Below, piece after piece: positions 43,084 through 52,792 of a stretch of DNA of 64,000 nucleotides (the first letter of the stretch is position 1; every line of letters begins with the position of its first letter). The stretch spans positions 744,001 through 808,000 of the forward strand of contig NZ_JBHRTF010000002.1 in assembly GCF_042646205.1 (NCBI RefSeq), in the 5' to 3' direction. Under the pieces are notes generated by a model. That model worked only from the letters and a program-made list of their open reading frames with translations, was not told where the DNA came from and made no database searches. The DNA is from Cellvibrio fontiphilus_A. GTDB lineage: Bacteria > Pseudomonadota > Gammaproteobacteria > Pseudomonadales > Cellvibrionaceae. The position numbers were made by a program, and so were the translations under genes.

Positions 43084-45048
43084 ATGAAAACGTCCCTCAT
43101 CCTCAAATTTCTTAATGCCCCTCGTCCTTTAAAACGGCTTATTTCAATCGCTTACGATGCTTGTGCGATAGTCATATCCTTTTATTTGGCCTATGCCTTG
43201 CGCCTTGGAAATTTGTCCGTGCCGGTTGAGCAGTCTCTGGTGTTCTGCCTCGCGTTTACCCTTGTGGTTTCTATATTCACCTTTATCCGCATGGGACTTT
43301 ACCGCGCCATATTGCGGTACATGACCCAGCACGCAATGGTCACCATCTTCACCGGCATACTGATTTCCAGTTTGGCGATGACCCTGAGTGCATTTTTCTT
43401 TCAGGCATTTTTACCGCGTTCAGTCCCGATAATTTACGTTTTTACCACTCTGATTTTGATTGGCTTGCCGCGTCTGGTGTTCCGCAACGTGGTCAAAATG
43501 GTTACCCCCAGGGGCAATATTAGTGTGGTGATTTACGGCGCCGGCGAGACAGGGAACAACCTTGCTAATCAGTTGCGCTTGAGTGGGGAATTTAATCCCG
43601 TTGCTTTTGTGGACGATGAAAAGCGTCTGCATGGCAGTGTGCTCAGTGGCCTCACGGTATACCCGCCGCACAAACTGGCATCGATTATTGAACAGCACTC
43701 GGTCACCCGCATTTTATTGGCGCTAGGTAATATCAGTCGGCATGATCGGGTGCGCATTATTCGCTACCTTGAGCCGTTATTAGTACAGGTGCAAACCATC
43801 CCCCCGGTTACCGATATAGTTAAAGGTGTTGCCCGCATTAATGAACTGCGCAACATCCAGATTGAAGACCTGCTCGGGCGCGATCCGGTTGAGCCAGATC
43901 CGGTTCTCATGAGCAAAAATACCAGTGGCAAAATTGTCATGGTGACAGGGGCCGGTGGATCAATTGGTTCTGAGCTTTGTCGCCAGTTAATCAAACTTAA
44001 ACCGCTCAAGATTATCTTGTTTGAGCAAAATGAATTTAATTTGTATCGCATAGAAAAAGAGTTGGCTGCCCTGCAGTCGGGCGTAGTTCCACCTGTAGAG
44101 TTAGTTGCGCTGCTGGGTTCTGTGCAAAATTTCGCGCTGCTGGATTTAGTGATGCGCCAATTCGATGTGCATAGTGTGTATCACGCCGCTGCTTACAAAC
44201 ATGTACCCATGGTGGAGCAGAATATAATCGAGGGTGTAAAAAATAACCTCTTTGGTACCCGCAATGCTGCTGAAGCGGCGCTGCGCAATAACGTCAAGAA
44301 CTTTGTGCTTATTTCTACAGACAAAGCAGTGCGCCCCACCAATATCATGGGCGCCTCAAAACGTTTGGCTGAGTTGGTTCTGCAAGATTTGGCATCGCGC
44401 CCGTCCAAAACGATTTTCAGTATGGTGCGTTTTGGCAATGTGCTGGATTCATCCGGTTCTGTTGTGCCGCGTTTTCGCGAGCAAATCAACAAAGGCGGCC
44501 CCATCACCGTCACACACAAAGATATAGTTCGCTACTTCATGACTATCAGCGAAGCCGCGCAATTGGTTATCCAATCCGCGTCCATTGCGGAAGGTGGTGA
44601 TGTATTTGTATTGGATATGGGCGAGCCAGTAAAAATTCTCGATCTCGCACGCGAAATGGCGCTCTTGTCCGGCTATAGCATTAAGGATGAACACAATCCT
44701 CACGGAGATATTGAAATCAAATTTACTGGCTTGCGTGCGGGTGAAAAGTTATACGAGGAATTGCTTTGCGGTGAAAACTGCGAAGGTACAGTTCATCCGC
44801 GTATCATGCGTGCCAAAGAAAAGAAAATGTCGGCCAGTGATTTGGATGCCTTGCTTACTCAAGCAAAAATATTTTGCGAAGGTTACCGCTATCAGGAATT
44901 GTTCAGCCTGATTGTGGATTCAGAAGCTGATTTCGATCCGCTCTATGAAATCAGTGATCTCATGTATAAAACCAAAAAAGAAAACGCCAAATTATTGGTG
45001 ATTCCTGGTGCCTTGGACAAAGCAGATAAAAAAGCCATGCTGGAGTAG
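43084..45048 (+). CDS. WbpM-like membrane nucleotide-sugar 4,6-dehydratase
   Basis: A 654-residue inner-membrane enzyme making UDP-4-keto-6-deoxy sugars, the first step to QuiNAc/FucNAc-type sugars of surface glycans. Four hydrophobic segments (residues about 15-130) are followed by two Rossmann units: VVIYGAGETGNNLANQL and VMVTGAGGSIGSELCRQL. The catalytic region is FVLISTDKAVRPTNIMGASK. The long form with membrane domain distinguishes WbpM/PglF from short soluble FlaA1. The C-terminal part (TGLRAGEKLYEELL) is normal. The rhamnosyltransferase-like gene follows after 3 bp, so they are co-transcribed. Confidence 0.93.
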   Translation: MKTSLILKFLNAPRPLKRLISIAYDACAIVISFYLAYALRLGNLSVPVEQSLVFCLAFTLVVSIFTFIRMGLYRAILRYMTQHAMVTIFTGILISSLAMTLSAFFFQAFLPRSVPIIYVFTTLILIGLPRLVFRNVVKMVTPRGNISVVIYGAGETGNNLANQLRLSGEFNPVAFVDDEKRLHGSVLSGLTVYPPHKLASIIEQHSVTRILLALGNISRHDRVRIIRYLEPLLVQVQTIPPVTDIVKGVARINELRNIQIEDLLGRDPVEPDPVLMSKNTSGKIVMVTGAGGSIGSELCRQLIKLKPLKIILFEQNEFNLYRIEKELAALQSGVVPPVELVALLGSVQNFALLDLVMRQFDVHSVYHAAAYKHVPMVEQNIIEGVKNNLFGTRNAAEAALRNNVKNFVLISTDKAVRPTNIMGASKRLAELVLQDLASRPSKTIFSMVRFGNVLDSSGSVVPRFREQINKGGPITVTHKDIVRYFMTISEAAQLVIQSASIAEGGDVFVLDMGEPVKILDLAREMALLSGYSIKDEHNPHGDIEIKFTGLRAGEKLYEELLCGENCEGTVHPRIMRAKEKKMSASDLDALLTQAKIFCEGYRYQELFSLIVDSEADFDPLYEISDLMYKTKKENAKLLVIPGALDKADKKAMLE

Positions 45049-45051
45049 CAA

Positions 45052-45900
45052 GTGGACAGCATGGATATTCCCGCCCGCTCGCCGGTACGGCTTAGCATTT
45101 CTTGTGTTAGTTATGCGCTCGATGCTCCTGTGCTCATTGCCACGCTTGAGTCTCTGGTGCAAGCCTGCGTTTTTGCAAAGCAAAGTGGCCTGTTAACTGA
45201 GGTGCAGCTTTTTCTTATCGATAACGGCCCCGATCAAAACAATAAAAATGCATTGCAGGAGATTCAAGAGGCCTTTGCCCGGCAGTTTGATCACATCACT
45301 TTGCTCAGTGGTCATGGCAATCTGGGGTACGGGCGTGGTAACAACCTCGCACTGTTGCAGACAAATTGTGACTATCATTTGGTGCTGAATCCTGATGTTT
45401 TGCTGGCGCGCGATAATTTGCACATTGCCCTCGCCTATATGCAGCAACAAACAGATGTTGCGCTCCTTGCGCCTGATGGTGTTGGTGAGCAGGGCGAACG
45501 CCAATTCCTGGCTAAACGCCATCCTTCTTTTTTAGTGCTGCTAGCGCGGGCAACCCGTCACCCATGGCTGTGTAAAAAAATCAAAACACAAATGGATGCC
45601 TATGAATATCGCGACTTGATTCCCGCCGTGCAACCGCTGGATATAGAGTTAGCAAGTGGTTGTTACATGCTGTTGCGCACGCCGATGGCGCGTCAAGTCG
45701 GTGGTTTTGATCCGGCTTTTTTTATGTATTTTGAGGATTTCGATTTAAGTCGCCGTATTGCCAGAGTGGGGCGCGTAAGGCACCATCCTGCAGTAAAAAT
45801 AATTCATTTTGGCGGCGAAGCTGCAAAAAAAGGCGGCGGCCACACGCGTCTATTTTTGACATCCTATATCAAATTTTTAATTAAGTATTTTTTAAAATAA
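45052..45900 (+). CDS. family 2 glycosyltransferase (rhamnosyltransferase-like)
   Basis: A 282-residue GT-A glycosyltransferase. Features are the N-terminal SISCVSYALDAPVLIATLES block, the donor-site NPDVLLARD in place of DxD, and the late SGCYMLLRTPMARQVGGFD then FFMYFEDFDLSRRI, typical of rhamnosyl- and related transferases building O-antigen. The GTG start sits 7 bases after GGAG inside the upstream gene; an ATG three codons later is the alternative. No membrane segment, so it should work at the inner face of the cytoplasmic membrane. Acceptor and donor unknown. Confidence 0.87.
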   Translation: MDSMDIPARSPVRLSISCVSYALDAPVLIATLESLVQACVFAKQSGLLTEVQLFLIDNGPDQNNKNALQEIQEAFARQFDHITLLSGHGNLGYGRGNNLALLQTNCDYHLVLNPDVLLARDNLHIALAYMQQQTDVALLAPDGVGEQGERQFLAKRHPSFLVLLARATRHPWLCKKIKTQMDAYEYRDLIPAVQPLDIELASGCYMLLRTPMARQVGGFDPAFFMYFEDFDLSRRIARVGRVRHHPAVKIIHFGGEAAKKGGGHTRLFLTSYIKFLIKYFLK

Positions 45901-45981
45901 CTCTGGAGTTGATCTTCGGTGCTGCAATAGCTAGACCGATAAATATTTTTACGTTTAATAATTCTCAAGTGAAGCAAATCA

Positions 45982-46944
45982 ATGAGCGAACACAATAAAG
46001 CCGTTGCTGTAGTAATTCCTTGTTACAAGGTGACACGCCATATTATGGATGTTATCGCGGCTATACCGCCGCTGGTGTCGCGTATTTATGTGGTGGATGA
46101 TTGTTGCCCTGATAAGTCAGGGGCGTTTGTTCAAGAGAATAATCGCGATCCACGTGTGGTCGTGCTGTTTAATGAAAAAAATAAAGGTGTCGGCGGCGCG
46201 GTCATGGCTGGCTACCGGGCTGCAATAGCAGACCAGATGTTAATCGCGGTAAAAGTGGATGGCGATGGGCAAATGGATCCAGCCCTGATTCCGGAATTTA
46301 TCGAACCTATTTTGCACGGTGAGGCTGACTACACCAAAGGCAATCGCTTTTTCAATCTCGAAGAAATTCATCAGATGCCTAAAGTGCGTGTGTTTGGCAA
46401 TGCGGTATTGTCGCTGTTAAATAAATTGTCCTCCGGCTATTGGGATATTTTTGATCCAACCAATGGTTATACCGCCATTCACGTCGATGTGTTAAAAAAA
46501 ATGTCCTTCGCCAAAATTAGTGAGCGTTATTTTTTTGAATCAGACATGTTGTTCCGCCTGAATACCCTGCGCGCAAAAGTAGTGGATATTCCTATGGATG
46601 CACATTATGGCGACGAAGAAAGCCAGCTAAAAATCGGCAAGATTATTGGCGACTTTACTAAAAAAAATATCAGGAATACCTGCAAGCGAATTTTCTACAA
46701 TTATTTCCTGCGCGATATGTCGGTTGCCTCGATTGAATTGGTGCTGGGTTTATTCCTGTTGGTATTTGGCTTGATTTATGGGAGTTATCACTGGGCTGCC
46801 TCGGCGCAAGCCGGTACTACAACACCGACAGGGACTGTGATGCTGGCGGTTTTGCCGATTGTTATTGGGGTGCAACTTTTGTTGTCCTTCCTGTCTTACG
46901 ACATCGAAAATGTGCCGCGTCGGCCGATTCACCGGCGCCGATGA
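45982..46944 (+). CDS. family 2 glycosyltransferase, polyprenyl-phosphate type, with C-terminal membrane helices
   Basis: A 320-residue GT2 enzyme. The catalytic part has VVIPCYKVTRHIMDVIAAIP, VVDDCCPDKSG and KVDGDGQMDPALIP (DxD as DGDG), close to dolichol-phosphate-mannose-synthase-like transferases. Two C-terminal membrane helices follow (VLGLFLLVFGLIYGSYH and MLAVLPIVIGVQLLLSFLSY). It probably loads a sugar on polyprenyl phosphate or acts on a lipid-linked glycan. It precedes the export permease on the same strand. Confidence 0.87.
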   Translation: MSEHNKAVAVVIPCYKVTRHIMDVIAAIPPLVSRIYVVDDCCPDKSGAFVQENNRDPRVVVLFNEKNKGVGGAVMAGYRAAIADQMLIAVKVDGDGQMDPALIPEFIEPILHGEADYTKGNRFFNLEEIHQMPKVRVFGNAVLSLLNKLSSGYWDIFDPTNGYTAIHVDVLKKMSFAKISERYFFESDMLFRLNTLRAKVVDIPMDAHYGDEESQLKIGKIIGDFTKKNIRNTCKRIFYNYFLRDMSVASIELVLGLFLLVFGLIYGSYHWAASAQAGTTTPTGTVMLAVLPIVIGVQLLLSFLSYDIENVPRRPIHRRR

Positions 46945-47047
46945 CTAGCGAGGGTGCAGTCTAGTGTTACAGCTATGAGCTTAGCCGTGCCATTTGTTGC
47001 CCTATCACATAGTGGGATAGAATCCTCTTCCTTTGAAGTCCTCAACA

Positions 47048-47896
47048 ATGGGGTATTTCCCCCGTTTGCTTAACGAGTATCCATTGAAAATAATACCTTC
47101 CCCCATGTTTGTCTTATGGCATAACAGGCGCTTAATTCTCTTGTTAACAGTCAGGGAGCTGGGTTCCCGCTTTGCTGGTGCTTTGTTTGGTCGCCTTTGG
47201 TTGTTTATTGCACCATTAGTGATGTTAGGTATGTATGCCTACTTTTTCGGTGAAATCCTGCAGGCAAAGTGGAGTATCGGTGGTGGAGAGGACAGTCTGA
47301 CAAGTTTTGCAATGCTGATTTTTTCTGGCCTGATCATCCATCAGTTTTTCTCTGAGTGCCTCATTAAGGCACCTGATTTGGTGCTTTCAAACCCGAACTA
47401 TGTAAAAAAAGTCATATTCCCGCTGGAAATTTTAGCTGTGGTGACCCTGTTATCAGCGGTGATTCAGTTGTTCATCGGGTCGTTTATATTGTTGTTAGTT
47501 TTTGCGATTAAGAATCAGGTTGTTAGCTATTCCTGGTTGTTTTTTCCACTTGTTTGCCTGCCGTTATTTTTACTAACAATCGGCCTTGTGTGGATATTTG
47601 CTGCTTTAGGTGTATTTTTGCGCGATTTGCGCCAGGTTATGCAGTTTGTTTCCACGCTTACACTTTTTATGAGCCCGGTGTTCTATCCAATGGACAGACT
47701 GCCTGAACAGCTACAATTTTTGACTTATGTGAATCCTTTGATTATTGCTATAGAGCAAACCAGAATGGTCATATTCCAAGGTGTTCCGCCCGACTGGATT
47801 GTCTTGGGTGGTTATAGCGCGGCATCGCTACTGATTTTCCTTATCGGATACTACTTTTTCATGCGGAGCAAATCGGCTTTTGCCGATGTGCTCTGA
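47048..47896 (+). CDS. ABC-2 polysaccharide export permease (Wzm/KpsM-like)
   Basis: A 282-residue inner-membrane protein with six predicted helices and the ABC-2 family blocks RELGSRFAGALFGRLWLFIAP (cited in part: GALFGRLWLFIAP), NPNYVKKVIFPLEILAV and FMSPVFYPMDRLPEQLQFL. It forms the channel through which an ABC-dependent O-antigen or capsule glycan crosses the inner membrane. Its ATPase partner is not the next gene but lies 13 kb away, on the far side of a type II secretion operon. A TTG at 47033 could add five residues; I chose the ATG. gspE starts 11 bp after its stop, so the two systems are probably co-transcribed. Confidence 0.9.
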   Translation: MGYFPRLLNEYPLKIIPSPMFVLWHNRRLILLLTVRELGSRFAGALFGRLWLFIAPLVMLGMYAYFFGEILQAKWSIGGGEDSLTSFAMLIFSGLIIHQFFSECLIKAPDLVLSNPNYVKKVIFPLEILAVVTLLSAVIQLFIGSFILLLVFAIKNQVVSYSWLFFPLVCLPLFLLTIGLVWIFAALGVFLRDLRQVMQFVSTLTLFMSPVFYPMDRLPEQLQFLTYVNPLIIAIEQTRMVIFQGVPPDWIVLGGYSAASLLIFLIGYYFFMRSKSAFADVL

Positions 47897-47907
47897 TTGG
47901 AGGCTTA

Positions 47908-49635
47908 GTGGTTAACTCAAGTCACAATCAAACATCCGACCCCTCTGCTGACGATTTTAGCGTTATGTTGCTCGGGCAGATTCTGGTGCATCTGAACTAT
48001 ATCCAAGCTCGCGATTTGGACAAGGCGCTCGTAGTCCAGCAGCAGGTGGGTGGCAGAATTGGCGCCATCTTGATGAGAGCAGGCAGTCTATCTGAGGCCA
48101 ATCTACTCGAGGCGTTAACGCTCCAGTTAGGATTCAAAATACTCGGACGAGATCTGGATATACCTACTGCCGAGCAACTTCTCGAAGCGGTCGATGTACT
48201 GCAACTCAACATTCTTTGGTTGTTGCAACATGAGGCTGTCGTTTGGCGCATTGATACATCAATATACTGTCTGTCGCGCGATCCTCTGTCTAGCTTGCTC
48301 GACGAGACTCTCAGTCGCAAATGCCCACAGTCGGTTGAATATTGTCTGGCGCGCTCCCAAGTTCTGGACACACTGCTAAATCAATTGCGTAGTCATCAGC
48401 GAGAGCAAGGGTTGGACGTAACCCTGGATACCGATATCCAGCATTTGAGGGAAATGGCCGAGGAGGCGCCGGTAATTGAGCTGGTTAATAACATCATCTC
48501 CCAGGCCATGGAGGAACGGGCTTCCGATATTCATATCGAACCTGAGGCTGATACCTTTGATGTTCGCTATCGGATAGATGGCATCATGTTTACGCGGAGA
48601 ACACTTCCCAAGCCCAGGTACCACGCCGTTGCATCCCGGCTGAAATTAGTGTCTGGAATTGATATCGCCGAGCGCCGTCTGCCGCAGGATGGGCGCATTG
48701 GTATGCGCATTAATGGTCAGGAGCTGGATATCCGTGTTTCATCGCTTCCAGGGGTCAATGGGGAATCCATTGTTATGCGCTTGCTGCCGAAAGAGCGGCA
48801 GGATCTGATGCTTGAAAAGCTCGGTTATCTGGATGACCACTTGCGTCTTCTGCGTGACTGGGTGAGTCAACCTCATGGTATCGTTTTGGTAACCGGACCT
48901 ACAGGTTCCGGTAAATCGACAACTCTCTATTCAGCCTTGGACGAATCAAATGATGGCGTGCGAAAGATCATCACGGTAGAAGATCCAGTTGAATTCAGGC
49001 TCCCGCATGTTACGCAAGTTCAGGTGCATAGCGATATCGGCCTAACCTTTGCTGCCGCGTTGCGCTCCATTCTGCGGCAAGACCCGGATGTTATTATGAT
49101 CGGCGAAATTCGCGATTTGGAAACTGCGGAAATTGCGGTTCAGTCTGCCCTCACTGGTCATTTGGTTTTGTCTACGCTGCACACTAATGATGCTATGAGT
49201 GCATTCACTCGCCTTATCGATATGGGTATAGAGCCGTTTTTGGCTGCCACACCGATAATTGCAGTCCAGGCGCAGCGTTTGGTACGTAAACTCTGTAGCT
49301 GTAGCCAGCCATCAAATGTTCCTATCCAGATTGATCATAAGGTGGCGCCCTTTGTGTCCACCTTGTTTCCCGGGCAGGTTGCTAACTGGCGTAGACCAGT
49401 GGGCTGCAAAGACTGCCAGCACACAGGTTATCGTGGACGTATAGGTATTTACGAGTTGGTTGGTGTCACCGAAAATATCCGCAACTCGGTGTTGGATCGC
49501 GCATCTCTCTCAATTTTGCAACAGCAGGCAAGAGCTGAAGGTTTCAGGGACTTGGCTACCGATGGCTTGATCAAAGCATGGTTGGGTATAACGACCGCCG
49601 AGGAAGTGCATAGAGTGACGAGTATGCACACATGA
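47908..49635 (+). CDS. gspE: type II secretion ATPase GspE (XpsE-like)
   Basis: A 575-residue cytoplasmic hexameric ATPase powering pseudopilus assembly. The N-terminal MshEN-type domain (LLGQILVHLNYIQARDLDKA) is followed by the ATPase core: Walker A GPTGSGKSTT (about residue 330), Asp box ITVEDPVEF, Walker B IMIGEIRD (about 396) and His box LSTLHTNDA. The zinc-binding cysteines CSCS and GCKDC (about 461-502) are present, as in GspE. The GTG start has GGAG upstream. Its stop overlaps the gspF ATG. First gene of an Xps-ordered set E-F-G-H-I-J-K-L-M-C/N-D. Confidence 0.95.
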   Translation: MVNSSHNQTSDPSADDFSVMLLGQILVHLNYIQARDLDKALVVQQQVGGRIGAILMRAGSLSEANLLEALTLQLGFKILGRDLDIPTAEQLLEAVDVLQLNILWLLQHEAVVWRIDTSIYCLSRDPLSSLLDETLSRKCPQSVEYCLARSQVLDTLLNQLRSHQREQGLDVTLDTDIQHLREMAEEAPVIELVNNIISQAMEERASDIHIEPEADTFDVRYRIDGIMFTRRTLPKPRYHAVASRLKLVSGIDIAERRLPQDGRIGMRINGQELDIRVSSLPGVNGESIVMRLLPKERQDLMLEKLGYLDDHLRLLRDWVSQPHGIVLVTGPTGSGKSTTLYSALDESNDGVRKIITVEDPVEFRLPHVTQVQVHSDIGLTFAAALRSILRQDPDVIMIGEIRDLETAEIAVQSALTGHLVLSTLHTNDAMSAFTRLIDMGIEPFLAATPIIAVQAQRLVRKLCSCSQPSNVPIQIDHKVAPFVSTLFPGQVANWRRPVGCKDCQHTGYRGRIGIYELVGVTENIRNSVLDRASLSILQQQARAEGFRDLATDGLIKAWLGITTAEEVHRVTSMHT

Positions 49636-50837
49636 CACAGCAATTCAAATATCGCGCTGTTGATCTCAATGGGAAAGAACTCAGTGGAGAGTTGGGAGCA
49701 GCTTCTGAAAGGGAAGCGCTTTCAAGCTTAACTGCTCAGCAATACACCGTTATTGAAATTGAGCCCGTCGGCTTTGTTGTTGATAAGGACCAGCAGAGCA
49801 AACAAAAGCTTTCCACGCAAGACATAATCACAGCACTCTACGAACTGGCGGCAATGCTCAACTCAGGCGTGAGTGCCGCAGAGGCTGTGGGCTCACAAGC
49901 GGTGGCTGCGGCACATCCAAAACTGCGCTGGGCTTTCAAGTTAGCTTCAAAAACGCTTCGTCACGGGGGAAGTTTTGAGCAAGCAGTATTGGCATCAGGT
50001 CTACCTTTGCCTGCTTATGTTCACTATCTGGTTCGTGCGGGTGAGTTAACAGGTCAGTTGGGGCCTTCGTTGAGCGATGCTTGCGCCCAAATGCAATATG
50101 AAATGGAGGTGCGCAACGAGACCCGAAATGCACTGATATACCCATCGATTTTAGTATTGTCAGGCATTGCAGCTGTTTTGATGATGTTCGTATATGTTGT
50201 GCCCAGCTTCACCAACCTTCTCGAGCAGGCAGATCGTTTGCCATTTTTGGCTTGGGCGGTTTTATCTGCGGGTAAATGGGCAAATGAAAACTTTATTCTA
50301 CTTTTACTTATTCTTGTCTCGCCACCGCTTATTCTATTTTACCTTTGGGTTACCCCGGCATTTAAAGTGCGATTACTCGAACAGGTTGAGAAATTGCCTG
50401 TCGTAGGTGATTGGATATCACAAGCAGATGTCGGTGTCTGGTCCAAAGTGCTTTCTTCGCTCATACGCAACAGAGTTGATCTCATTCAGGCGCTGGAGCT
50501 AGCTGCTGAATCAGTACGCATGCCCTCGCGTAAGCGTCGGTTAAATAAAGTTAAAAATGCTGTACGTGCGGGAGAGCCGCTATCAGTAGCGCTTGAATCC
50601 AATCAATGCCTCACAGCAACGGGGTACAATCTTGTGCGTGTTGGTGAGAGGGCGGGAAAACTTGAGGAAATGCTAAATGCGCTTGCGAATCTCTATACAC
50701 TGCAGGGTCAGCAACGCATGAAAAAGGTACTCATACTGATTGAGCCCTTGGCAATTCTCCTTATTGGGCTGGTTATGGGAACCATTATTATTGGTATTAT
50801 TTTGGCGATAACCAGTGCTAACGATATTCCTCTGTAA
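49632..50837 (+). CDS. gspF: type II secretion inner-membrane platform protein GspF
   Basis: A 401-residue polytopic protein with two GspF repeats. The first contains ELAAMLNSGVSAAEAVGSQA and the second SSLIRNRVDLIQALELAAES. Membrane segments lie at about residues 170-195, 220-240 and 375-397 (LIGLVMGTIIIGIILAIT). It anchors the pseudopilus base and couples to GspE. It starts in an ATGA overlap with gspE, indicating translational coupling. The next gene follows within 20 bp. Confidence 0.95.
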   Translation: MTQQFKYRAVDLNGKELSGELGAASEREALSSLTAQQYTVIEIEPVGFVVDKDQQSKQKLSTQDIITALYELAAMLNSGVSAAEAVGSQAVAAAHPKLRWAFKLASKTLRHGGSFEQAVLASGLPLPAYVHYLVRAGELTGQLGPSLSDACAQMQYEMEVRNETRNALIYPSILVLSGIAAVLMMFVYVVPSFTNLLEQADRLPFLAWAVLSAGKWANENFILLLLILVSPPLILFYLWVTPAFKVRLLEQVEKLPVVGDWISQADVGVWSKVLSSLIRNRVDLIQALELAAESVRMPSRKRRLNKVKNAVRAGEPLSVALESNQCLTATGYNLVRVGERAGKLEEMLNALANLYTLQGQQRMKKVLILIEPLAILLIGLVMGTIIIGIILAITSANDIPL

Positions 50838-50856
50838 TCCAGTTTCAATCTTAAAA

Positions 50857-51315
50857 ATGATGAGCAGACATATGCAAAGAAAAAACAACACTATCGAGCG
50901 CGGTTTTACGCTATTGGAAATGATCGTAGTCTTGGTAATTATCGGTCTGATTGCGGGGCTGGTAGGGCCTAATCTTTTTCGCCAAGCCGACAGGGCTAAA
51001 GTTCAAACAGCTGAAACACAGGTCAAAATGATCCGTGGGGCGCTACACACTCTGCGCTTGGATATAGGCCGTCTGCCTACACAAGAGGAAGGTTTGAAAT
51101 TATTAGTACAGCGACCACAAGATGAAAAGGTTGCCCAGTTTTGGGAGGGCCCTTATATAGATGGCGGTGTACCGCTTGATCCATGGAATCGTGACTATGT
51201 ATACAGTAGCTCGCCGAGTGAAATAGAGTCTTTCAGTTTATATTCCTTGGGCGCCGATGGTCAGCAGGGTGGTGATGGTGATAATTCCGATATCGGATAC
51301 CTACCTGTACGGTGA
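50857..51315 (+). CDS. gspG: major pseudopilin GspG
   Basis: The main subunit of the type II pseudopilus. The prepilin peptidase site is ERG/FTLLEMIVVLVIIGLIAG with Glu at +5. The C-terminal domain has the GspG signature (RLPTQEEGLKLLVQRP, VPLDPWNRDYVYSS, LGADGQQGGDGDNSDIG), including the calcium-binding loop. The start is uncertain: ATGs at 50857, 50860 and 50872 all give short leaders; I took the first. No prepilin peptidase gene lies in the locus, so PilD elsewhere must process it. Confidence 0.93.
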   Translation: MMSRHMQRKNNTIERGFTLLEMIVVLVIIGLIAGLVGPNLFRQADRAKVQTAETQVKMIRGALHTLRLDIGRLPTQEEGLKLLVQRPQDEKVAQFWEGPYIDGGVPLDPWNRDYVYSSSPSEIESFSLYSLGADGQQGGDGDNSDIGYLPVR

Positions 51316-51319
51316 TAAA

Positions 51320-51724
51320 TTGCGCAAATCATCGGGGTTTACAATTCTAGAGATGGTTGTGGTTCTGGTTATGATTGGTTTAATTGCATCACTAGCGTTA
51401 CCGGGCCTACAAAAAATGTTTGATGCAATGGAGGCATCTATTCAGCGAGACAATATTAGTTTTGCCTTGAATAGCCTGTCACAAGATGTGCGTGATACAC
51501 GAACAGCACTCTATTTTGAGCGTTACCCCGAAAATTCTGATCCCCTACCAACAGTGTTTCTGGATAGATTGGCGGAGCTTGAAGTTAAAGTACAAGCACA
51601 ATCGCCGATACTCATCACCGCCTCTGGTTTTTGCCCCATTTCTACAGCTATTTCGGTATTTAGTGGTTCGCGCCATTATGATTTAGTGCTGCGTGCGCCA
51701 GATTGTCGCGTTGAACTTCCGTGA
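51320..51724 (+). CDS. gspH: minor pseudopilin GspH-like
   Basis: A protein of about 134 residues with the type IV prepilin motif KSSG/FTILEMVVVLVMIGLIAS and an otherwise divergent globular domain. Position between G and I identifies it as GspH. I chose the TTG 4 bp after the gspG stop because it gives a normal six-residue leader. Earlier in-frame starts at 51257 or 51275 would overlap gspG and give an unusually long leader. Two cysteines occur in the C-terminal half (FCPIS and DCRVE) and may form a disulfide. Confidence 0.82.
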   Translation: MRKSSGFTILEMVVVLVMIGLIASLALPGLQKMFDAMEASIQRDNISFALNSLSQDVRDTRTALYFERYPENSDPLPTVFLDRLAELEVKVQAQSPILITASGFCPISTAISVFSGSRHYDLVLRAPDCRVELP

Positions 51725-51734
51725 GTCATAAAGT

Positions 51735-52166
51735 ATGACCCCATCAGCTTCCCAACGCGGCTTTACTCTTCTTGAAGCTGTCATAGCGCTTGCCATATTC
51801 GCGATGGGAGCAACAGCTTTATATGCCTGGCTGAACACTAATCTAATAACTCTGGCACGAGTCGATGCTATTAATCAAAGGCATTTGGCTGTTGTGAGCG
51901 CCACTGACTTCATCAGTAAAATAAATCCTGCGGAAATGCCCGAGGGTGATATAGCCTTAAACCAACTACGAATTATCTGGAAGGCTCGCGAGCCACTGGC
52001 ACAAGCAGATGCGCTGGATGATCAAAATAAAAAAACAATAAATAATGTGACGCTTATGCAGCTTGATGTTTGGGTTTATAAAGATGAGCGCCTTCTAAGC
52101 CAATTTGTGACAACCTCACTAGGTGTAAAAAAAGTACGTGATATTGGAGATGTCATCTTTGATTAG
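51735..52166 (+). CDS. gspI: minor pseudopilin GspI
   Basis: A 143-residue pseudopilin with leader MTPSASQRG and the cleavage/helix motif FTLLEAVIALAIFAMGATAL. The globular part is of GspI size (LITLARVDAINQRHLAVVSA, QLDVWVYKDERLLSQFV). It should form the pseudopilus tip with GspJ and GspK. It overlaps gspJ by 17 bp at the chosen gspJ start. Confidence 0.9.
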   Translation: MTPSASQRGFTLLEAVIALAIFAMGATALYAWLNTNLITLARVDAINQRHLAVVSATDFISKINPAEMPEGDIALNQLRIIWKAREPLAQADALDDQNKKTINNVTLMQLDVWVYKDERLLSQFVTTSLGVKKVRDIGDVIFD

Positions 52167-52791
52167 ATTCAGCTCCCATCGCGGATTTACCTTGTTGGAA
52201 TTATTGGTTGTGATTTTATTGGTCGCGCTATTGAGCGGGCTGTTAATGCAGGGTTTTATCTATTTCTCTGGTGTTTATTCAGCAGTAGAGCGAAGGCAAA
52301 TGCTGCTGAGTGAGCAGCAACTTTTGGATGGGTGGCTGAGGGATTCGGTTCAATCCTTCACTAATGGTATAGATTCGGAATTAAAACTTGCGAGATTCGC
52401 GGGAGATCAAACCTCATTTAAAGGGCTTTCTCTCGCTTCAATTGCCCGACCGGGAGTGCGCGAGCCACTTCAAATTGAATGGCATTTGAGGCGAGAGGCG
52501 GGGCAGCTTCAGCTTTTGTACTCTGAATATTCGTTGAGTGCAGAAGATGAGCACACGGAGTATTTGGTAAAAGCGTGGCCGGAAGTGAATGCATACTGGC
52601 GTTATTGGGATGGTAAAGAGTGGTTGCCAAGTTTTCCGAAACGCGACAGTGTTTTCAATTCTACTGAGCAAGCAGAATTACCGGAGTTGATTGCTCTTTA
52701 TGTAGATGTACTACCTTACCCTCTTGAGTTTATTTTCGCTGTACATTCTTCTACGGGAAAATACGAAGCCATAATCGGGGAGGATTACTAG
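52150..52791 (+). CDS. gspJ: minor pseudopilin GspJ
   Basis: A pseudopilin of about 213 residues with cleavage motif SHRG/FTLLELLVVILLVALLSG. It is larger than GspH/I and shows the GspJ layout (VERRQMLLSEQQLLDGWLRD; later EWLPSFPKRDSVFNSTEQAE). The start is ambiguous: GTG at 52138, ATG at 52150, or TTG at 52159, which has the best spacing to GGAG. All keep the cleavage site. It ends one base before gspK. Confidence 0.88.
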   Translation: MSSLIRFSSHRGFTLLELLVVILLVALLSGLLMQGFIYFSGVYSAVERRQMLLSEQQLLDGWLRDSVQSFTNGIDSELKLARFAGDQTSFKGLSLASIARPGVREPLQIEWHLRREAGQLQLLYSEYSLSAEDEHTEYLVKAWPEVNAYWRYWDGKEWLPSFPKRDSVFNSTEQAELPELIALYVDVLPYPLEFIFAVHSSTGKYEAIIGEDY

Positions 52792-52792
52792 C